Origin: an uncultured Bacilli bacterium
GTDB lineage: Bacteria > Bacillota_I > Bacilli_A > RF39 > UBA660
Length of the DNA stretch: 52,766 nucleotides
NCBI GenBank assembly: GCA_934163035.1
Contig: CAKPJX010000009.1
Location: 1-52,766, forward strand
Direction of reading: 5' to 3'
The notes under the pieces are model-generated. The model did not search any database and was not told where the DNA came from. It worked only from the letters and a program-made list of their open reading frames with translations. Made by a program: the position numbers and the translations under genes. Every line of letters begins with the position of its first letter. Within the stretch, counting starts at the first letter, position 1. Below are positions 17,624 through 27,464 of the stretch, piece by piece.

Positions 17624-18563
17624 CTAAATTATAATCATTTCTTTTTAGTTTTTCAGATAAATCCTTTATTTTTCTAAATCTATGATTTAATCCAGATTTA
17701 GTTATTGTCTTACCTGTTTCTACAGAGATAATTTCACTAAGTTCTTTTAATGATGACTCAGGATATTTTCTTCTATATTCTAAGGCCTGTTTTGTTTTAT
17801 CATCGAGTAATTCTAGACCTTTTTTCTCCTCTATTATCTTTATTTGTTCTAGCTGTTCTAATGATGTTTTAAATACCTTATCTAGATTGGCTTGTTCACA
17901 ATTATTTAATCTATTAGTTTGATTTTTTTTATCTCTATAGATTCTTGCATTTTCGTAATAAAGAACAGCTTGATTGGCTCCAAGTATTTTTAAGTAATCA
18001 CTTATTTTTTCGGCTTCTTTTATATAAATCATATATTTTTTATTTCTTATTAATATTTTGGCATTTAATTCAAATATATTAAGAAGTTTTTGAACAAATA
18101 CTGCTTCTTTTGGATTAACTATTATTAATTCCATATGATATCTTGATTTATTGGGATCATTTATACTACCAACAGCTAAAAATACACCTCGCAGGTAAGC
18201 TCTTATTTCTTCATTAGCACCAACAATATAGGTTGGAACTGTATTTAGATAATTTTCTTCTTGATCTAAGTATCCTATATCTTGTAGAATAACGTTTTGT
18301 TTTTCTGATAAAATCAGTGAATATAGCGGTTTTTTACTGAAATTCAAATTGCCAATTTCTTTTTTTTCTAGTTTTATTTCATATAAGCATTCAAAAAAGT
18401 GAGCATATCTATCTATTAAAAATTTATTTTCTGTTGTCATATATAGATTATTATTTTTTAGATGAGCATTATTTCTAACGAAGCCTGATAGTTCAGCGAT
18501 CATTTCTGATTTTGTACTATCAATTCTTGACATTTCTTCTTTTATTTTTATTGTATATGACAT
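17610..18563 (-). CDS. whiA: WhiA, DNA-binding cell division / sporulation regulator
   Basis: The 317-residue protein has the WhiA architecture of a LAGLIDADG-like N-terminal part and a C-terminal helix-turn-helix. The start is KIKEEMSRI, AYLRGVFLAVGSINDP lies at about residues 125-140, and the recognition region LKELSEIISVETGKTITKSGLNHRFRKI lies near 270-300. Known: in Bacillus it is linked to yvcK and influences chromosome segregation and division, while in actinomycetes it controls sporulation. It starts one base after yvcK ends, so the two are probably translationally coupled. Confidence 0.95.
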   Translation of the reverse strand: MSYTIKIKEEMSRIDSTKSEMIAELSGFVRNNAHLKNNNLYMTTENKFLIDRYAHFFECLYEIKLEKKEIGNLNFSKKPLYSLILSEKQNVILQDIGYLDQEENYLNTVPTYIVGANEEIRAYLRGVFLAVGSINDPNKSRYHMELIIVNPKEAVFVQKLLNIFELNAKILIRNKKYMIYIKEAEKISDYLKILGANQAVLYYENARIYRDKKNQTNRLNNCEQANLDKVFKTSLEQLEQIKIIEEKKGLELLDDKTKQALEYRRKYPESSLKELSEIISVETGKTITKSGLNHRFRKIKDLSEKLKRNDYNLGNQN

Positions 18564-18564
18564 T

Positions 18565-19518
18565 TTAATTCCTCATTAAATATGAAAAGATTAAGGAACT
18601 TAATTTTAAACTGTTATGTCTTATCGTATTATCTTCGATTACTATTAAATCGTCTTCAATTAGTTCAGCACCTGTTCTTTTGATATTATTATAATCAATC
18701 TTTACAAGATCTTTTTGCTCTTCTGTTTCATACTTCTTTACAATCTCTTCTTTAATGTTAGTATTACTTGCTACTACGACATCTATTTTTTTATGTTCTA
18801 GATAGTTATTAATTAAATTAATATGATCACTTACTGTAAATCCATCTGTTTCACCTGGTTGAGTTACAGCATTGCATAAATACATTACTTTTGATTTTGT
18901 TTTATTAATAGCTTTTTTTACTTGCTTGCAGATAATATTAGGAAGGATACTAGTATATAGGCTACCCATACTAAATATTATCAAGTCTGCTTCTTCTATG
19001 GCTTTTATTACTTCTGGTAATACTTTAGGCTCTTTTTTATAATATATCTTTTCAAATTTTCTATGAGCTTGAGTTATTTCTGATTCTCCTTCTACAACAT
19101 TTCCTTCATAATCTTTAGCCATTAATGTTAGGGATGAATCTTCTGATATTGGTAGTACTGTATGTTTTACATCCAATAGTTTACTTAGACTAGCTATTGA
19201 ATCTTTTAATGATCCTGTTATATCAAGCATGGCTGTTAATATTAAATTACCAACAGCATGGCCATCTAGATCACTTGATGTATTAAAACGGTAAGATATC
19301 ATTTCCTTTATGGGTTCATCTATTTGTGAAAGGGATGTAATTACCTTTCTAATATCACCTATTGCTGGGATATTAAATTCTCTTCTTAATTTACCAGTTG
19401 ATCTTCCATTATCCGATACTGTTATTACTGCAGTTATATCTAGGGGAAAATCTTTAAGTCCTCTTAATAAATAAGAAATACCTGTCCCTCCACCTAGAAC
19501 AACAACTTTTTTATGCAT
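18565..19518 (-). CDS. yvcK: YvcK/CofD-like gluconeogenesis and morphology factor
   Basis: The 317-residue protein of the CofD-like superfamily opens VVVLGGGTGISYLLRGLKD, a nucleotide-binding loop. TVSDNGRSTGKLRREFNIPAIGDIRK and GHAVGNLILTAM follow, with FSMGSLYTSILPNI and LCNAVTQPGETDGFTV later. Known: YvcK binds UDP-sugars and is needed for normal shape on gluconeogenic carbon sources. The rapZ (yvcJ) gene that usually sits just upstream is absent, and lgt is there instead. Confidence 0.95.
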   Translation of the reverse strand: MHKKVVVLGGGTGISYLLRGLKDFPLDITAVITVSDNGRSTGKLRREFNIPAIGDIRKVITSLSQIDEPIKEMISYRFNTSSDLDGHAVGNLILTAMLDITGSLKDSIASLSKLLDVKHTVLPISEDSSLTLMAKDYEGNVVEGESEITQAHRKFEKIYYKKEPKVLPEVIKAIEEADLIIFSMGSLYTSILPNIICKQVKKAINKTKSKVMYLCNAVTQPGETDGFTVSDHINLINNYLEHKKIDVVVASNTNIKEEIVKKYETEEQKDLVKIDYNNIKRTGAELIEDDLIVIEDNTIRHNSLKLSSLIFSYLMRN

Positions 19519-19522
19519 ATAA

Positions 19523-20296
19523 TCACCTCCTATTTAATTTTTTTCTACTATAAAGTAGAATTACTAATCCTAAAATAATAAATATAATAGAAACAAGTTG
19601 GGCTACTTTTATACTACCTAGCATAAGTGAATCCGTTCTTAAACCTTCTATAAAAAATCTTTCTATTCCATACCATATTAGATAAAAACTTGTTAGTATG
19701 CCTTCTTTCTTTAAGTTAAGATGTCTTATTATTATCATAATAAGGAAACCTAAAAAACACCAAGTTGATTCATAAAAGAATGTTGGATGATAGTATACTC
19801 CATTAATATACATTCCCTTGATTATAAACTCTGGAATGTGTAATTTTTTTAGGTTCATAAGTGTTGTTGCTGCTCCATAGGCTTCTTGATTAAAAAAGTT
19901 ACCCCAACGTCCTATTGCCTGAGCAATTATTAATCCAACTACTAGTATATCTAATATTTTCATAAGATTTAACTTATATTTTTTACAAAAGTATATAAGG
20001 AATATTAATGCTGATAGTATTCCTCCGTGGATAGCAAGGCCACCATTCCATAAAGCAATTATTTCTTGTGGATTATTTATGTAATATGGAATATTAAATA
20101 TAACATAGTATAATCTAGCACCAATAATGCCAAATACAATAAGATAAAATACTAGATTTAAAAATTTATCTTCATCTATATTTTGGCGTTTTATTTCTTT
20201 GTGTACTGTTAAAAAGGCAGTTATCATCCCTAATAATATAAATATTGAATACCAATATATTTTTATAAATCCAAAGTTTAGCGCTACTCTATTCAT
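19523..20296 (-). CDS. lgt: Prolipoprotein diacylglyceryl transferase
   Basis: This integral membrane enzyme attaches diacylglycerol to the lipobox Cys of prelipoproteins. It has 257 residues and about seven membrane helices. The hallmark GRWGNFFNQEAYG at about 132-144 matches the Lgt signature. IGARLYYVIFN, GGLAIHGGILSALI and FYLIWYGIERFFIEGLRTDSL, with catalytic Arg and His candidates, are also present. It overlaps the preceding small membrane gene by eight bases. Confidence 0.96.
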   Translation of the reverse strand: MNRVALNFGFIKIYWYSIFILLGMITAFLTVHKEIKRQNIDEDKFLNLVFYLIVFGIIGARLYYVIFNIPYYINNPQEIIALWNGGLAIHGGILSALIFLIYFCKKYKLNLMKILDILVVGLIIAQAIGRWGNFFNQEAYGAATTLMNLKKLHIPEFIIKGMYINGVYYHPTFFYESTWCFLGFLIMIIIRHLNLKKEGILTSFYLIWYGIERFFIEGLRTDSLMLGSIKVAQLVSIIFIILGLVILLYSRKKLNRR

Positions 20297-20717
20297 GTAT
20301 TTTTACCTTTTCTGTTATTTTATTTATTAATTCTTTTACAATAAAGTTCATTACTGATAATAGTATTGCTACTACAAAAGCGATGAAGATATTCTCTAGA
20401 TTGAAGTGTGATCCTAGTAGCCAATCAGCTAATTTCAGGATGAAAAGATTTATGCATGGATAAAAAAGGCCTAGAGTCATTCCTGTTATAGGAATAGTTA
20501 AATATACTAGTATTGGTTTTAGTGTTTTATTTAATACGTATACTACTAATACTATTATTGTAGAATAGAATAGTGGGTGATTTTTATCAACATAAATACT
20601 TTTAAATAATAATGAAACTAATAAAAATACTCCTAGATAGCCTACCATGCATAATACCCATTCAAATGTTTTGTTTGCTATTTTAATATTTTTACTCTTT
20701 TCCTTCAAGGGATTCAC
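20289..20717 (-). CDS. Small membrane protein, phage holin family 4 (YvlD-like)
   Basis: The 142-residue protein has four hydrophobic segments. NKTLKPILVYLTIPITGMTLG and LGSHFNLENIFIAFVVAILLSVMNFIV match the 'mycobacterial four-TMS phage holin' family found in YvlD-type proteins. Known: such proteins are mostly chromosomal envelope-stress components, not lysis holins. It overlaps the end of uvrA and the start of lgt by a few bases, so it is part of the operon. Function is unproven. Confidence 0.75.
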   Translation of the reverse strand: MNPLKEKSKNIKIANKTFEWVLCMVGYLGVFLLVSLLFKSIYVDKNHPLFYSTIIVLVVYVLNKTLKPILVYLTIPITGMTLGLFYPCINLFILKLADWLLGSHFNLENIFIAFVVAILLSVMNFIVKELINKITEKVKIHE

Positions 20718-23533
20718 CTCTTTAGTATCTTTTCTAAGAATTGTCCTGTATAGGACTTTTTATTTTTTGCTATTTCTTCTGGTGTTCCTTCTGCTACTAT
20801 TTGGCCACCACCATCGCCACCTTCTGGTCCTAAATCAATTATGTAGTCAGCCACTTTTATTACATCTAGATTGTGTTCAATTACTATTACTGTATCTTTA
20901 TTATCTACTATTTTTTCTAATATTGCAAGTAAGCGTTTTATATCATCTGTATGTAGTCCAGTAGTTGGTTCATCTAATACAAATAATGTTTTCCCTGTTG
21001 CTTTTCTTTGTAGTTCTTTAGCTAGTTTTACTCTTTCTGCTTCACCGCCTGATAAAGTTGGAGCACTTTGGCCAAGCTTTATGTATCCTAATCCAACGTC
21101 ATCTAATACTTGCAATTTATTTTTAATTTTTGGTACATTTTCAAAGAATTCTAAAGCTTCTTTTACTCGCATATCTAAAACTTCTGCAATATTTTTTCCT
21201 TTATATTTTATGTTGAGAGTTTCTCTATTATACCTAGTACCATGGCATACTTCACATGGTACATAAACATCTGGTAGGAAATGCATTTCTATCTTTTTTA
21301 CGCCATCTCCTCTGCAGGCTTCACATCTACCACCTTTAACATTGAAAGAGAAACGATTTTTTTCAAAGCCATATATTTTAGCTTCTTTTGTAGTTGTGAA
21401 TAGAGTTCTTATATCATCAAAAACACCTGTATATGTTGCTGGATTAGACCTAGGAGTTCTTCCTATTGGATTTTGTGATATTGCAACTATTTTATCTAAG
21501 TTTTCTATACCTAGTATTTTATCATACTTACCTGGCTTGTCTTTAGTCTTATATAGTTTGTTGGATATGGCTTTACATAGTATTTCATTTATTAAGCTAC
21601 TTTTTCCACTTCCTGATACCCCTGTTATACAGACAAATTTTCCTAATGGAATATTGACATCGATATTTTTTAGGTTGTTTTCACGGGCACCCTTTATTTT
21701 TAAATATTTTCCTGTACCTTTTCTTCTTGTTTTCGGAATTTCTATACACTTTTTGCCACTTAAATATTGACCGGTAATGCTATTTTCGTTTTTCATTACT
21801 TCTTCTGGTGTTCCTTGAGCTACTATTTGACCACCGCTATCACCGGCACCTGGCCCAATGTCTACTAAATAGTCACAAGCTAACATAGTATCGGTATCAT
21901 GTTCTACTACTATAAGAGTATTACCTAGATCTCGCATTTCCAACATGGACTTGATTAACTTTTCATTGTCTCTTTGATGAAGTCCTATACTTGGTTCATC
22001 TAATACATATAAAACACCTGTTAAATGAGAACCAATTTGTGTTGCCAGTCTAATTCTTTGAGCTTCTCCTCCTGAAAGTGTTCCGGCACTTCTACTTAAT
22101 GTTAAGTATTCTAGCCCAACGTTTGACAAAAAGCTTAGTCTTTCCTTTATTTCTTTTAAAATTAAAGTAGCAATTTGAGCTTGTTCCTCACTAAGTTTTA
22201 TTTCACTTATAAAAGTTAGAAGATTCTTAATACTCATGCATGTTAATTCATATATATTTTTTCCTGATATCTTAACTGATAAAACTTGATTGTTTAGTCT
22301 AGCTCCATGGCATGTATCACACTCATATTCTATCATGTATTGTTCTAGCCAATCTCTAATCCAAGTTGATGATGTTTCCATATAACGTCTTTCAAGATTG
22401 TTTATTATTCCTTCATAGAAATCTTTAGAATTATAAGTATTACCACTTTTTGATTTATACTGGAAGTGAATTATTTCATCTGATCCATATAAAATTACGC
22501 TCTTTTGTTTTTTTGTTAGTTTTTTCCATGGCTTTGCCATGTTTATTTTATAGTGTTTGCATAAACATTCAAGTTTTTTATAGTCGAGTCCTTCTTGATC
22601 ATCAGTTAATGTTTTTATACAGCCTTCTGCTATTGATAAGTCTTGGTTTGGAATAATTAAATCTTTATCGATTTGTAGTTTTACACCTAATCCTTTACAG
22701 TCTGGGCAAGCACCATATGGAGCATTAAAGCTAAAAAGTCTTGGCTCTAGCTCTGGAAGTGAAAATTCACAATATGGACAAGCAAATGACTCTGACATAA
22801 CTATTTCTTTTTTATCATCACCTAATATTTGAATTACTACTTTACCTTCTGATAATTTTGTAGCATTTTCAATAGCTTCAAATAGTCTGCTTCTAGAATC
22901 TTCTTTTAAAACTATTCTATCTATTACTACATCAATTTCATCTTTTTTGTTTTTTTCAAGATTTATTTCTTCGCTTAAGTCAAGCATTTCGCCATTAACT
23001 CTTACTCTTACATACCCTTCTTTTCTTAAATCATCTAGCAAATCCTTATGAGTTCCCTTTTGTCCATGAACAACTGGAGATAAGACAATTAGCTTGGTAC
23101 CTAATGGATAATCTAGAATTTTATTGGTCATCTCTTCAACACTTTGAGAAGAGATAGGAATATTATGTTCTGGACAATATGGAGTTCCTACACGAGAAAA
23201 TAGTAATCTTAAATAGTCATATATTTCTGTAACAGTTCCAACTGTTGAACGAGGATTATTGGAAGTTGTTTTTTGATCTATACTTATAGCTGGTGATAGG
23301 CCTTCAATGCTATCAACATCTGGCTTTTCAGAACCTCCTAAGAATTGTCTAGCATATGCTGATAGGCTTTCAACATACCTTCTTTGCCCTTCTGCATATA
23401 TTGTATCAAATGCTAATGACGATTTACCACTACCGGATAATCCTGTCATAACAATCATTTTATTTTTTGGAAGCTCTATGTCTATATTTTTTAAGTTGTT
23501 TTCACGAGCACCTTTAACTATTATTTTATCCAT
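20714..23533 (-). CDS. uvrA: UvrABC excinuclease subunit A
   Basis: This damage-sensing ABC-type ATPase loads UvrB onto lesions. It has 939 residues from the ATG at 23533, chosen because AGGTGAT lies just upstream. The longer in-frame start at 23590 has no such site. Two Walker A motifs are visible (GLSGSGKSSLAFDT and GVSGSGKSSLINE), with two ABC signatures (LSGGEAQR and LSGGEAER). Zinc-finger pairs are CPYC...CPDC and CEAC...CEVC. It lies downstream of uvrB after a 155-base gap that holds an AATATCCACA/TGTGGATATT hairpin (23582-23606). Confidence 0.98.
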   Translation of the reverse strand: MDKIIVKGARENNLKNIDIELPKNKMIVMTGLSGSGKSSLAFDTIYAEGQRRYVESLSAYARQFLGGSEKPDVDSIEGLSPAISIDQKTTSNNPRSTVGTVTEIYDYLRLLFSRVGTPYCPEHNIPISSQSVEEMTNKILDYPLGTKLIVLSPVVHGQKGTHKDLLDDLRKEGYVRVRVNGEMLDLSEEINLEKNKKDEIDVVIDRIVLKEDSRSRLFEAIENATKLSEGKVVIQILGDDKKEIVMSESFACPYCEFSLPELEPRLFSFNAPYGACPDCKGLGVKLQIDKDLIIPNQDLSIAEGCIKTLTDDQEGLDYKKLECLCKHYKINMAKPWKKLTKKQKSVILYGSDEIIHFQYKSKSGNTYNSKDFYEGIINNLERRYMETSSTWIRDWLEQYMIEYECDTCHGARLNNQVLSVKISGKNIYELTCMSIKNLLTFISEIKLSEEQAQIATLILKEIKERLSFLSNVGLEYLTLSRSAGTLSGGEAQRIRLATQIGSHLTGVLYVLDEPSIGLHQRDNEKLIKSMLEMRDLGNTLIVVEHDTDTMLACDYLVDIGPGAGDSGGQIVAQGTPEEVMKNENSITGQYLSGKKCIEIPKTRRKGTGKYLKIKGARENNLKNIDVNIPLGKFVCITGVSGSGKSSLINEILCKAISNKLYKTKDKPGKYDKILGIENLDKIVAISQNPIGRTPRSNPATYTGVFDDIRTLFTTTKEAKIYGFEKNRFSFNVKGGRCEACRGDGVKKIEMHFLPDVYVPCEVCHGTRYNRETLNIKYKGKNIAEVLDMRVKEALEFFENVPKIKNKLQVLDDVGLGYIKLGQSAPTLSGGEAERVKLAKELQRKATGKTLFVLDEPTTGLHTDDIKRLLAILEKIVDNKDTVIVIEHNLDVIKVADYIIDLGPEGGDGGGQIVAEGTPEEIAKNKKSYTGQFLEKILKR

Positions 23534-23688
23534 CTTAATCACCTGGCCTTTATTATAGCATAATTTTTTTAATTCGACTAAAATATCCACACTATTTGTG
23601 GATATTCATGTTTGTAATTTTGTTTTTTTCACAGAATTTGTGACTATTTTATTTTTAAAAATATTTTTTCCACATATTTTGTTGATAA

Positions 23689-25644
23689 CTACTTTGATTT
23701 CATTTCAAATAAGATATCTCGCAATTCCATAGCACGTTCAAAATCAAGATTTCTTGCTGCTTCTTTCATTTCCTCTTCGATTGACTCAGCTAAGATAGCT
23801 TGTTCTTTCTTAGTTAATGGTTTGTTCTTAGTCTTTTTCTTAGCACTTAAATCTGTATTAGTAATAACTTCTCTAATTTCTTTATTTATTGTTTTTGGTA
23901 CAATATTATTTTTTTCATTATATTTTTCTTGTATTTTACGACGACGTTTGGTTTCATCTATGGCTTGTTTCATAGAATCTGTCATTTTATCGGCATACAT
24001 TATTACTTTACCATTAGCATTTCTAGCACAACGACCAATTGTTTGAATTAGGCTTCTGGTACTTCTTAAGAAACCTTCTTTGTCAGCATCTAGAATAGCA
24101 ATAAGTGATACTTCTGGTATATCAATACCCTCACGTAAAAGATTTATACCAACTACAACATCGTATTTGCCTACTCTTAGGTCATGTATTATTTGAAGTC
24201 TTTCCAGAGTCTTTATTTCTGAATGAAGATAAGCAACTTTAATATCTAGATCTTTTAAGTAGTTAGTTAATTCTTCAGACATACGTATTGTTAGTGTTGT
24301 AATTAAGACTCTTTCATTTTTTTCAATACGTTCTTTTATTTCGCCAACTATGTCATCTATTTGCCCCATAGTTTTTCTGACTTCTATTAATGGGTCTAAT
24401 AAGCCTGTTGGTCTTATTATTTGTTCGACATATTTATTATTGGTATATGTTAATTCTATTTCACCTGGAGTTGCCGATACGTAAATAGCTTGATTAATTT
24501 TCTTCTCAAACTCATCATATTTTAATGGTCTGTTGTCCAAGGCACTTGGTAGTCTAAAACCATATTCAACTAGGTTCATTTTACGAGCTCTATCACCATT
24601 ATACATTCCTCTTACTTGAGGCAAGGTTACATGTGATTCATCTACTACTAAAAGGAAATCTTTTGGGAAGAAGTCCATAAGTGTTACTGGTGTTTCTCCT
24701 TTTTTTCGACCAGCCATTGGGGCAGAATAGTTTTCAATTCCTGTACAAAAGCCAGTTTCTTCTAACATTTCAATATCATAGTTTGTTCTTTGAAGAAGAC
24801 GCTCTGCTGCTAGAAGTTTGTTTTGATCTTTTAATTCTTTGACTCTTTCTTCTAATTCCTTTTTAATACGGACAATGGCACTTTTTAGTTTTTCGTCACT
24901 TACTACGAAGTGACTAGCCGGAAAGAGACTAACATTTTTAATATTTTTAGTCGATACACCTGTTAAGGTATCAATTTCACTTATTCTATCTATTTCATTA
25001 TCAAAGAATTCAATTCTATATCCTTTAGTATTTTGACTGGCTGGTATAATTTCAACTATGTCTCCCCTTACTCTAAAAGTACCTCTTTTAAAATCAAAAT
25101 CATTTCTTTCATATAACATTTCTACTAATTTATTAAGCAATTGATTTCTATCTATCTCTTCTCCAACTGATAGAGTAATCATTTTATTTTTATATTCTTC
25201 TACTTCACCAATACCATATATACATGATACACTCGCAACCACTATGACATCATCATATGATAGTAGGGCTGACGTTGTAGCATGACGCAATTCATCTATT
25301 TCATCATTTATTGAGGAGTCTTTTTCAATATAGGTATCTGTTGATGGAACATAAGCCTCTGGTTGATAGTAGTCATAATATGAAACAAAATAACACACAT
25401 GATTATTAGGAAATAGTTCTTTAAATTCTGAATATAATTGTCCAGCTAGAGTCTTGTTATGAGCTAAAACAAGAGTTGGTTTATTTACTTCTTTTATTAC
25501 ATTAGCAATAGTGAATGTTTTACCTGTTCCTGTTGCTCCTAGTAAAACCTGATCTCTTTTTCCTTCTTTAATACCTTCTACTAGTTTTTTTATTGCTTCA
25601 GGTTGGTCACCATTTGGCTTATATTTTGATACTAAATTAAACAT
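23689..25644 (-). CDS. uvrB: UvrABC excinuclease subunit B
   Basis: This helicase-like subunit verifies damage and recruits UvrC. It has 651 residues from MFNLVSKYKPNGDQPEAI. The start at 25644 follows AAGGAGG by six bases. Walker A is GATGTGKTFT, the beta-hairpin region is YDYYQPEAYVP, and the DEAD-type box is VVDESHVT. QTIGRCARN matches motif VI, and the C-terminal EAARNLDFERAMELRD is the UVR motif that contacts UvrC. It is the first gene of the uvrB-uvrA-lgt-yvcK-whiA block. No LexA box was found upstream. Confidence 0.98.
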   Translation of the reverse strand: MFNLVSKYKPNGDQPEAIKKLVEGIKEGKRDQVLLGATGTGKTFTIANVIKEVNKPTLVLAHNKTLAGQLYSEFKELFPNNHVCYFVSYYDYYQPEAYVPSTDTYIEKDSSINDEIDELRHATTSALLSYDDVIVVASVSCIYGIGEVEEYKNKMITLSVGEEIDRNQLLNKLVEMLYERNDFDFKRGTFRVRGDIVEIIPASQNTKGYRIEFFDNEIDRISEIDTLTGVSTKNIKNVSLFPASHFVVSDEKLKSAIVRIKKELEERVKELKDQNKLLAAERLLQRTNYDIEMLEETGFCTGIENYSAPMAGRKKGETPVTLMDFFPKDFLLVVDESHVTLPQVRGMYNGDRARKMNLVEYGFRLPSALDNRPLKYDEFEKKINQAIYVSATPGEIELTYTNNKYVEQIIRPTGLLDPLIEVRKTMGQIDDIVGEIKERIEKNERVLITTLTIRMSEELTNYLKDLDIKVAYLHSEIKTLERLQIIHDLRVGKYDVVVGINLLREGIDIPEVSLIAILDADKEGFLRSTRSLIQTIGRCARNANGKVIMYADKMTDSMKQAIDETKRRRKIQEKYNEKNNIVPKTINKEIREVITNTDLSAKKKTKNKPLTKKEQAILAESIEEEMKEAARNLDFERAMELRDILFEMKSK

Positions 25645-25691
25645 AAATACCTCCTTTTCAATCATTTGTATTTTAGCATTTTATGTACAAT

Positions 25692-25721
25692 AAAACAAGG
25701 TAATCGTTAAAACACCTTGTT
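25692..25721 (-). terminator. Intrinsic terminator of the 25729 transporter gene
   Basis: AACAAGGT (25694-25701) pairs with ACCTTGTT (25714-25721). On the minus strand the stem runs into TTTATTG. Confidence 0.75.
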
Positions 25722-25728
25722 CTTATTA

Positions 25729-26910
25729 TCATCTATTTTCTAATTTTTCCTTATTTAACATATTAATTAATATTATCTGACAAATAATTTGTAATAAAAT
25801 AAATATAGAAGAAAAACCAAATATATATCTTAAACCAAGTTTATACATAATACCTGCAAAAAATAAGCCTATTGATTCTCCTATTATCCATATTCCATAT
25901 CTAACACTGTTAAAAAATAACTGATTATAATTACTTATTCTATTTATGTATGGAGCTTCCGTAATGTTTTCATAAGCAGTTGAAATAAGTATAGACCATG
26001 TAATTGCTATAATTATAATGGTTACGTTATTACTTAAAAATGCTAATAAATACATTATATTTCTTATACCAAATTTAATAAATATGTTAATAAAATTATT
26101 TTTTGAAGTAAACTTTTTAAGTACTATTATTCCTACTATATCAGATAATAAACCAGCTATTAATGCATACAAGGTAGCATTTTGGACACTAAAATTAAGC
26201 TTATTCGTTAATATAAGCATTTTAAGACCTACGGCACTTTTCATAGCAATATTTGCAAATACACCATATAAAAAATAGATGTTATTTATTCTATCAGAAA
26301 ATATTTCTTTAAAAGAAACTTTTGATTTAACTATTGAACTATTAGTTTTTATAGTTCTAAGAGAAAATACAGAGCATGTCATAATAAGTACTGATATAAA
26401 TAAACAAATATTATAATTTATGTTAAAGTTAAAAATACTTTTTCCTATAAATAATGCTCCCAAAAATATTCCAAGATCTCTAAATATGTATTCTGTAAGT
26501 TTTCTTTTAGAATAAAAGTTATCATCTTTTTTAATTAAAATAATTAATGGATAAATACTCGTTATATATATTTTTTCGAGTATCATATCAAGGATTATTA
26601 ATATGTATATAACTTGTTTTAAATTACTATTATTAAAGATAAAAAGTATAAACATAACTGCTACTTTAAGTATAAGAGTATACCTAATTAACAATACTAT
26701 ATTTTTTAATTTTATTTTACTTGCAATTAATATAATTATAAGTGCTGATATAAATGTTGATACACTTAAAACAGAACTTATCTCTCCTACATTCAAATTG
26801 TTTTGCTGCATCCATAACTCTTTGAAGTTAGTCCATAGTCCAACAGATAATGAAAAAAATGCTAGCATAATTAAAATTTTATTTTCTGCTTTGAAAAGCT
26901 TCTTAGTCAT
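25729..26910 (-). CDS. MFS-like multi-pass membrane transporter
   Basis: The product is about 393 residues with 11-12 hydrophobic helices in two halves joined by a charged loop (about 185-205). The layout fits the major facilitator superfamily, with SVGLWTNFKELWMQQNNLNVGEISSVLS as helix 1-2 and a weak A-loop SKIKLKN. The substrate is unknown. The start at 26910 is preferred because GAGGTGG lies upstream. The gene abuts a decayed FemAB remnant whose frame runs into its first codons, suggesting a rearrangement at this point. Confidence 0.7.
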   Translation of the reverse strand: MTKKLFKAENKILIMLAFFSLSVGLWTNFKELWMQQNNLNVGEISSVLSVSTFISALIIILIASKIKLKNIVLLIRYTLILKVAVMFILFIFNNSNLKQVIYILIILDMILEKIYITSIYPLIILIKKDDNFYSKRKLTEYIFRDLGIFLGALFIGKSIFNFNINYNICLFISVLIMTCSVFSLRTIKTNSSIVKSKVSFKEIFSDRINNIYFLYGVFANIAMKSAVGLKMLILTNKLNFSVQNATLYALIAGLLSDIVGIIVLKKFTSKNNFINIFIKFGIRNIMYLLAFLSNNVTIIIIAITWSILISTAYENITEAPYINRISNYNQLFFNSVRYGIWIIGESIGLFFAGIMYKLGLRYIFGFSSIFILLQIICQIILINMLNKEKLENR

Positions 26911-26923
26911 TTTTATTACCACC

Positions 26924-27312
26924 TCAACCATTTTTCTTTTGAAACGTTATTTTAGCATTTTTATCAATTGTGTGTAGTTTTATATCAGGAGCTATCTTAA
27001 AAAATATAGCCTTATGTTTTTTGGCTCAGTCTTTTATTTTGTTTATAAAAGTCTTTAATAATTCATAATTATTATAATCAATTGTGTATCCTCTTGGGAT
27101 ATAATAATAACTATATCCTAAAGGAAGCTTTTTTCTAAAATAAGTGCTGTAGCTACTAAAGTATTGTTTTGTTTTAGCCCCACATAATGTGGAACAAGAC
27201 CTCTAGTCTTAGATATTTCTCTCTACTCATAAGATTTTAAAAAATGAGAAAACGGATGATTAATTACAAATTTTGTATATTCATCTTCACTTATATTTTC
27301 TACAAATTTCAT
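26924..27312 (-). pseudogene. Decayed FemAB/MurM-family gene remnant
   Basis: From an ATG at 27312 the minus strand reads MKFVENISEDEYTKFVINHP, FSHFLKSYE, then TAG (27223-27225), REISKTRGLVPHYVG and LKQNNTLVATALILEK. A one-base loss in an A6 run (27130-27135) then changes frame to KLPLGYSYYYIPRGYTIDY and LKTFINKIKD, then TGA (27026-27028), AKKHKAIFFKIAPDIKLH. This is the N-terminal acetyltransferase-like domain of FemAB proteins, which add bridge amino acids to lipid II. Both stops sit where the family usually has Trp (SYEW and DWAKK). Only about 125 of about 400 residues remain. An intact FemAB copy is at 45485-46687. Confidence 0.85.
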
Positions 27313-27416
27313 TATATGCCTTTTTCTCTTTATGATATATATTAAGTATAGTAAAAGATATATTAGAAGTCAATTAATGAAAAACAATTACAAGTAAATA
27401 CGACACTATTTTTATA

Positions 27417-27444
27417 ACTCAATCATATAAATTTACATAATATA
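27417..27444 (+). promoter_or_regulatory. Possible SigK/SigE-type promoter for the collagen-like gene
   Basis: AC (27417-27418), 17 bases, then CATAATATA (27436-27444) fits the SigK pattern AC-N16/17-CATANNNTA. Known: bclA-type exosporium genes are controlled by mother-cell sigma factors. The region is AT-rich, so chance matches are likely. Confidence 0.25.
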
Positions 27445-27464
27445 TAAAGGAGAGGAGAATACAT

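Noticed and set aside
20289..20717. Phage holin as sign of a prophage
   Set aside because: The gene is embedded in the uvrA-lgt operon with overlaps and has no phage neighbours.
23582..23606. AATATCCACA/TGTGGATATT hairpin before uvrA as terminator of uvrB
   Set aside because: The stem is strong but lacks a good T-run on the minus strand and uvrA follows in the same direction, so I kept uvrB and uvrA as one unit.
26924..27312. Stop codon reassignment (UGA or UAG as Trp) to explain the FemAB frame
   Set aside because: All conserved genes read through in the standard code, RF2 is present, and the remnant also has a frameshift and a large deletion.
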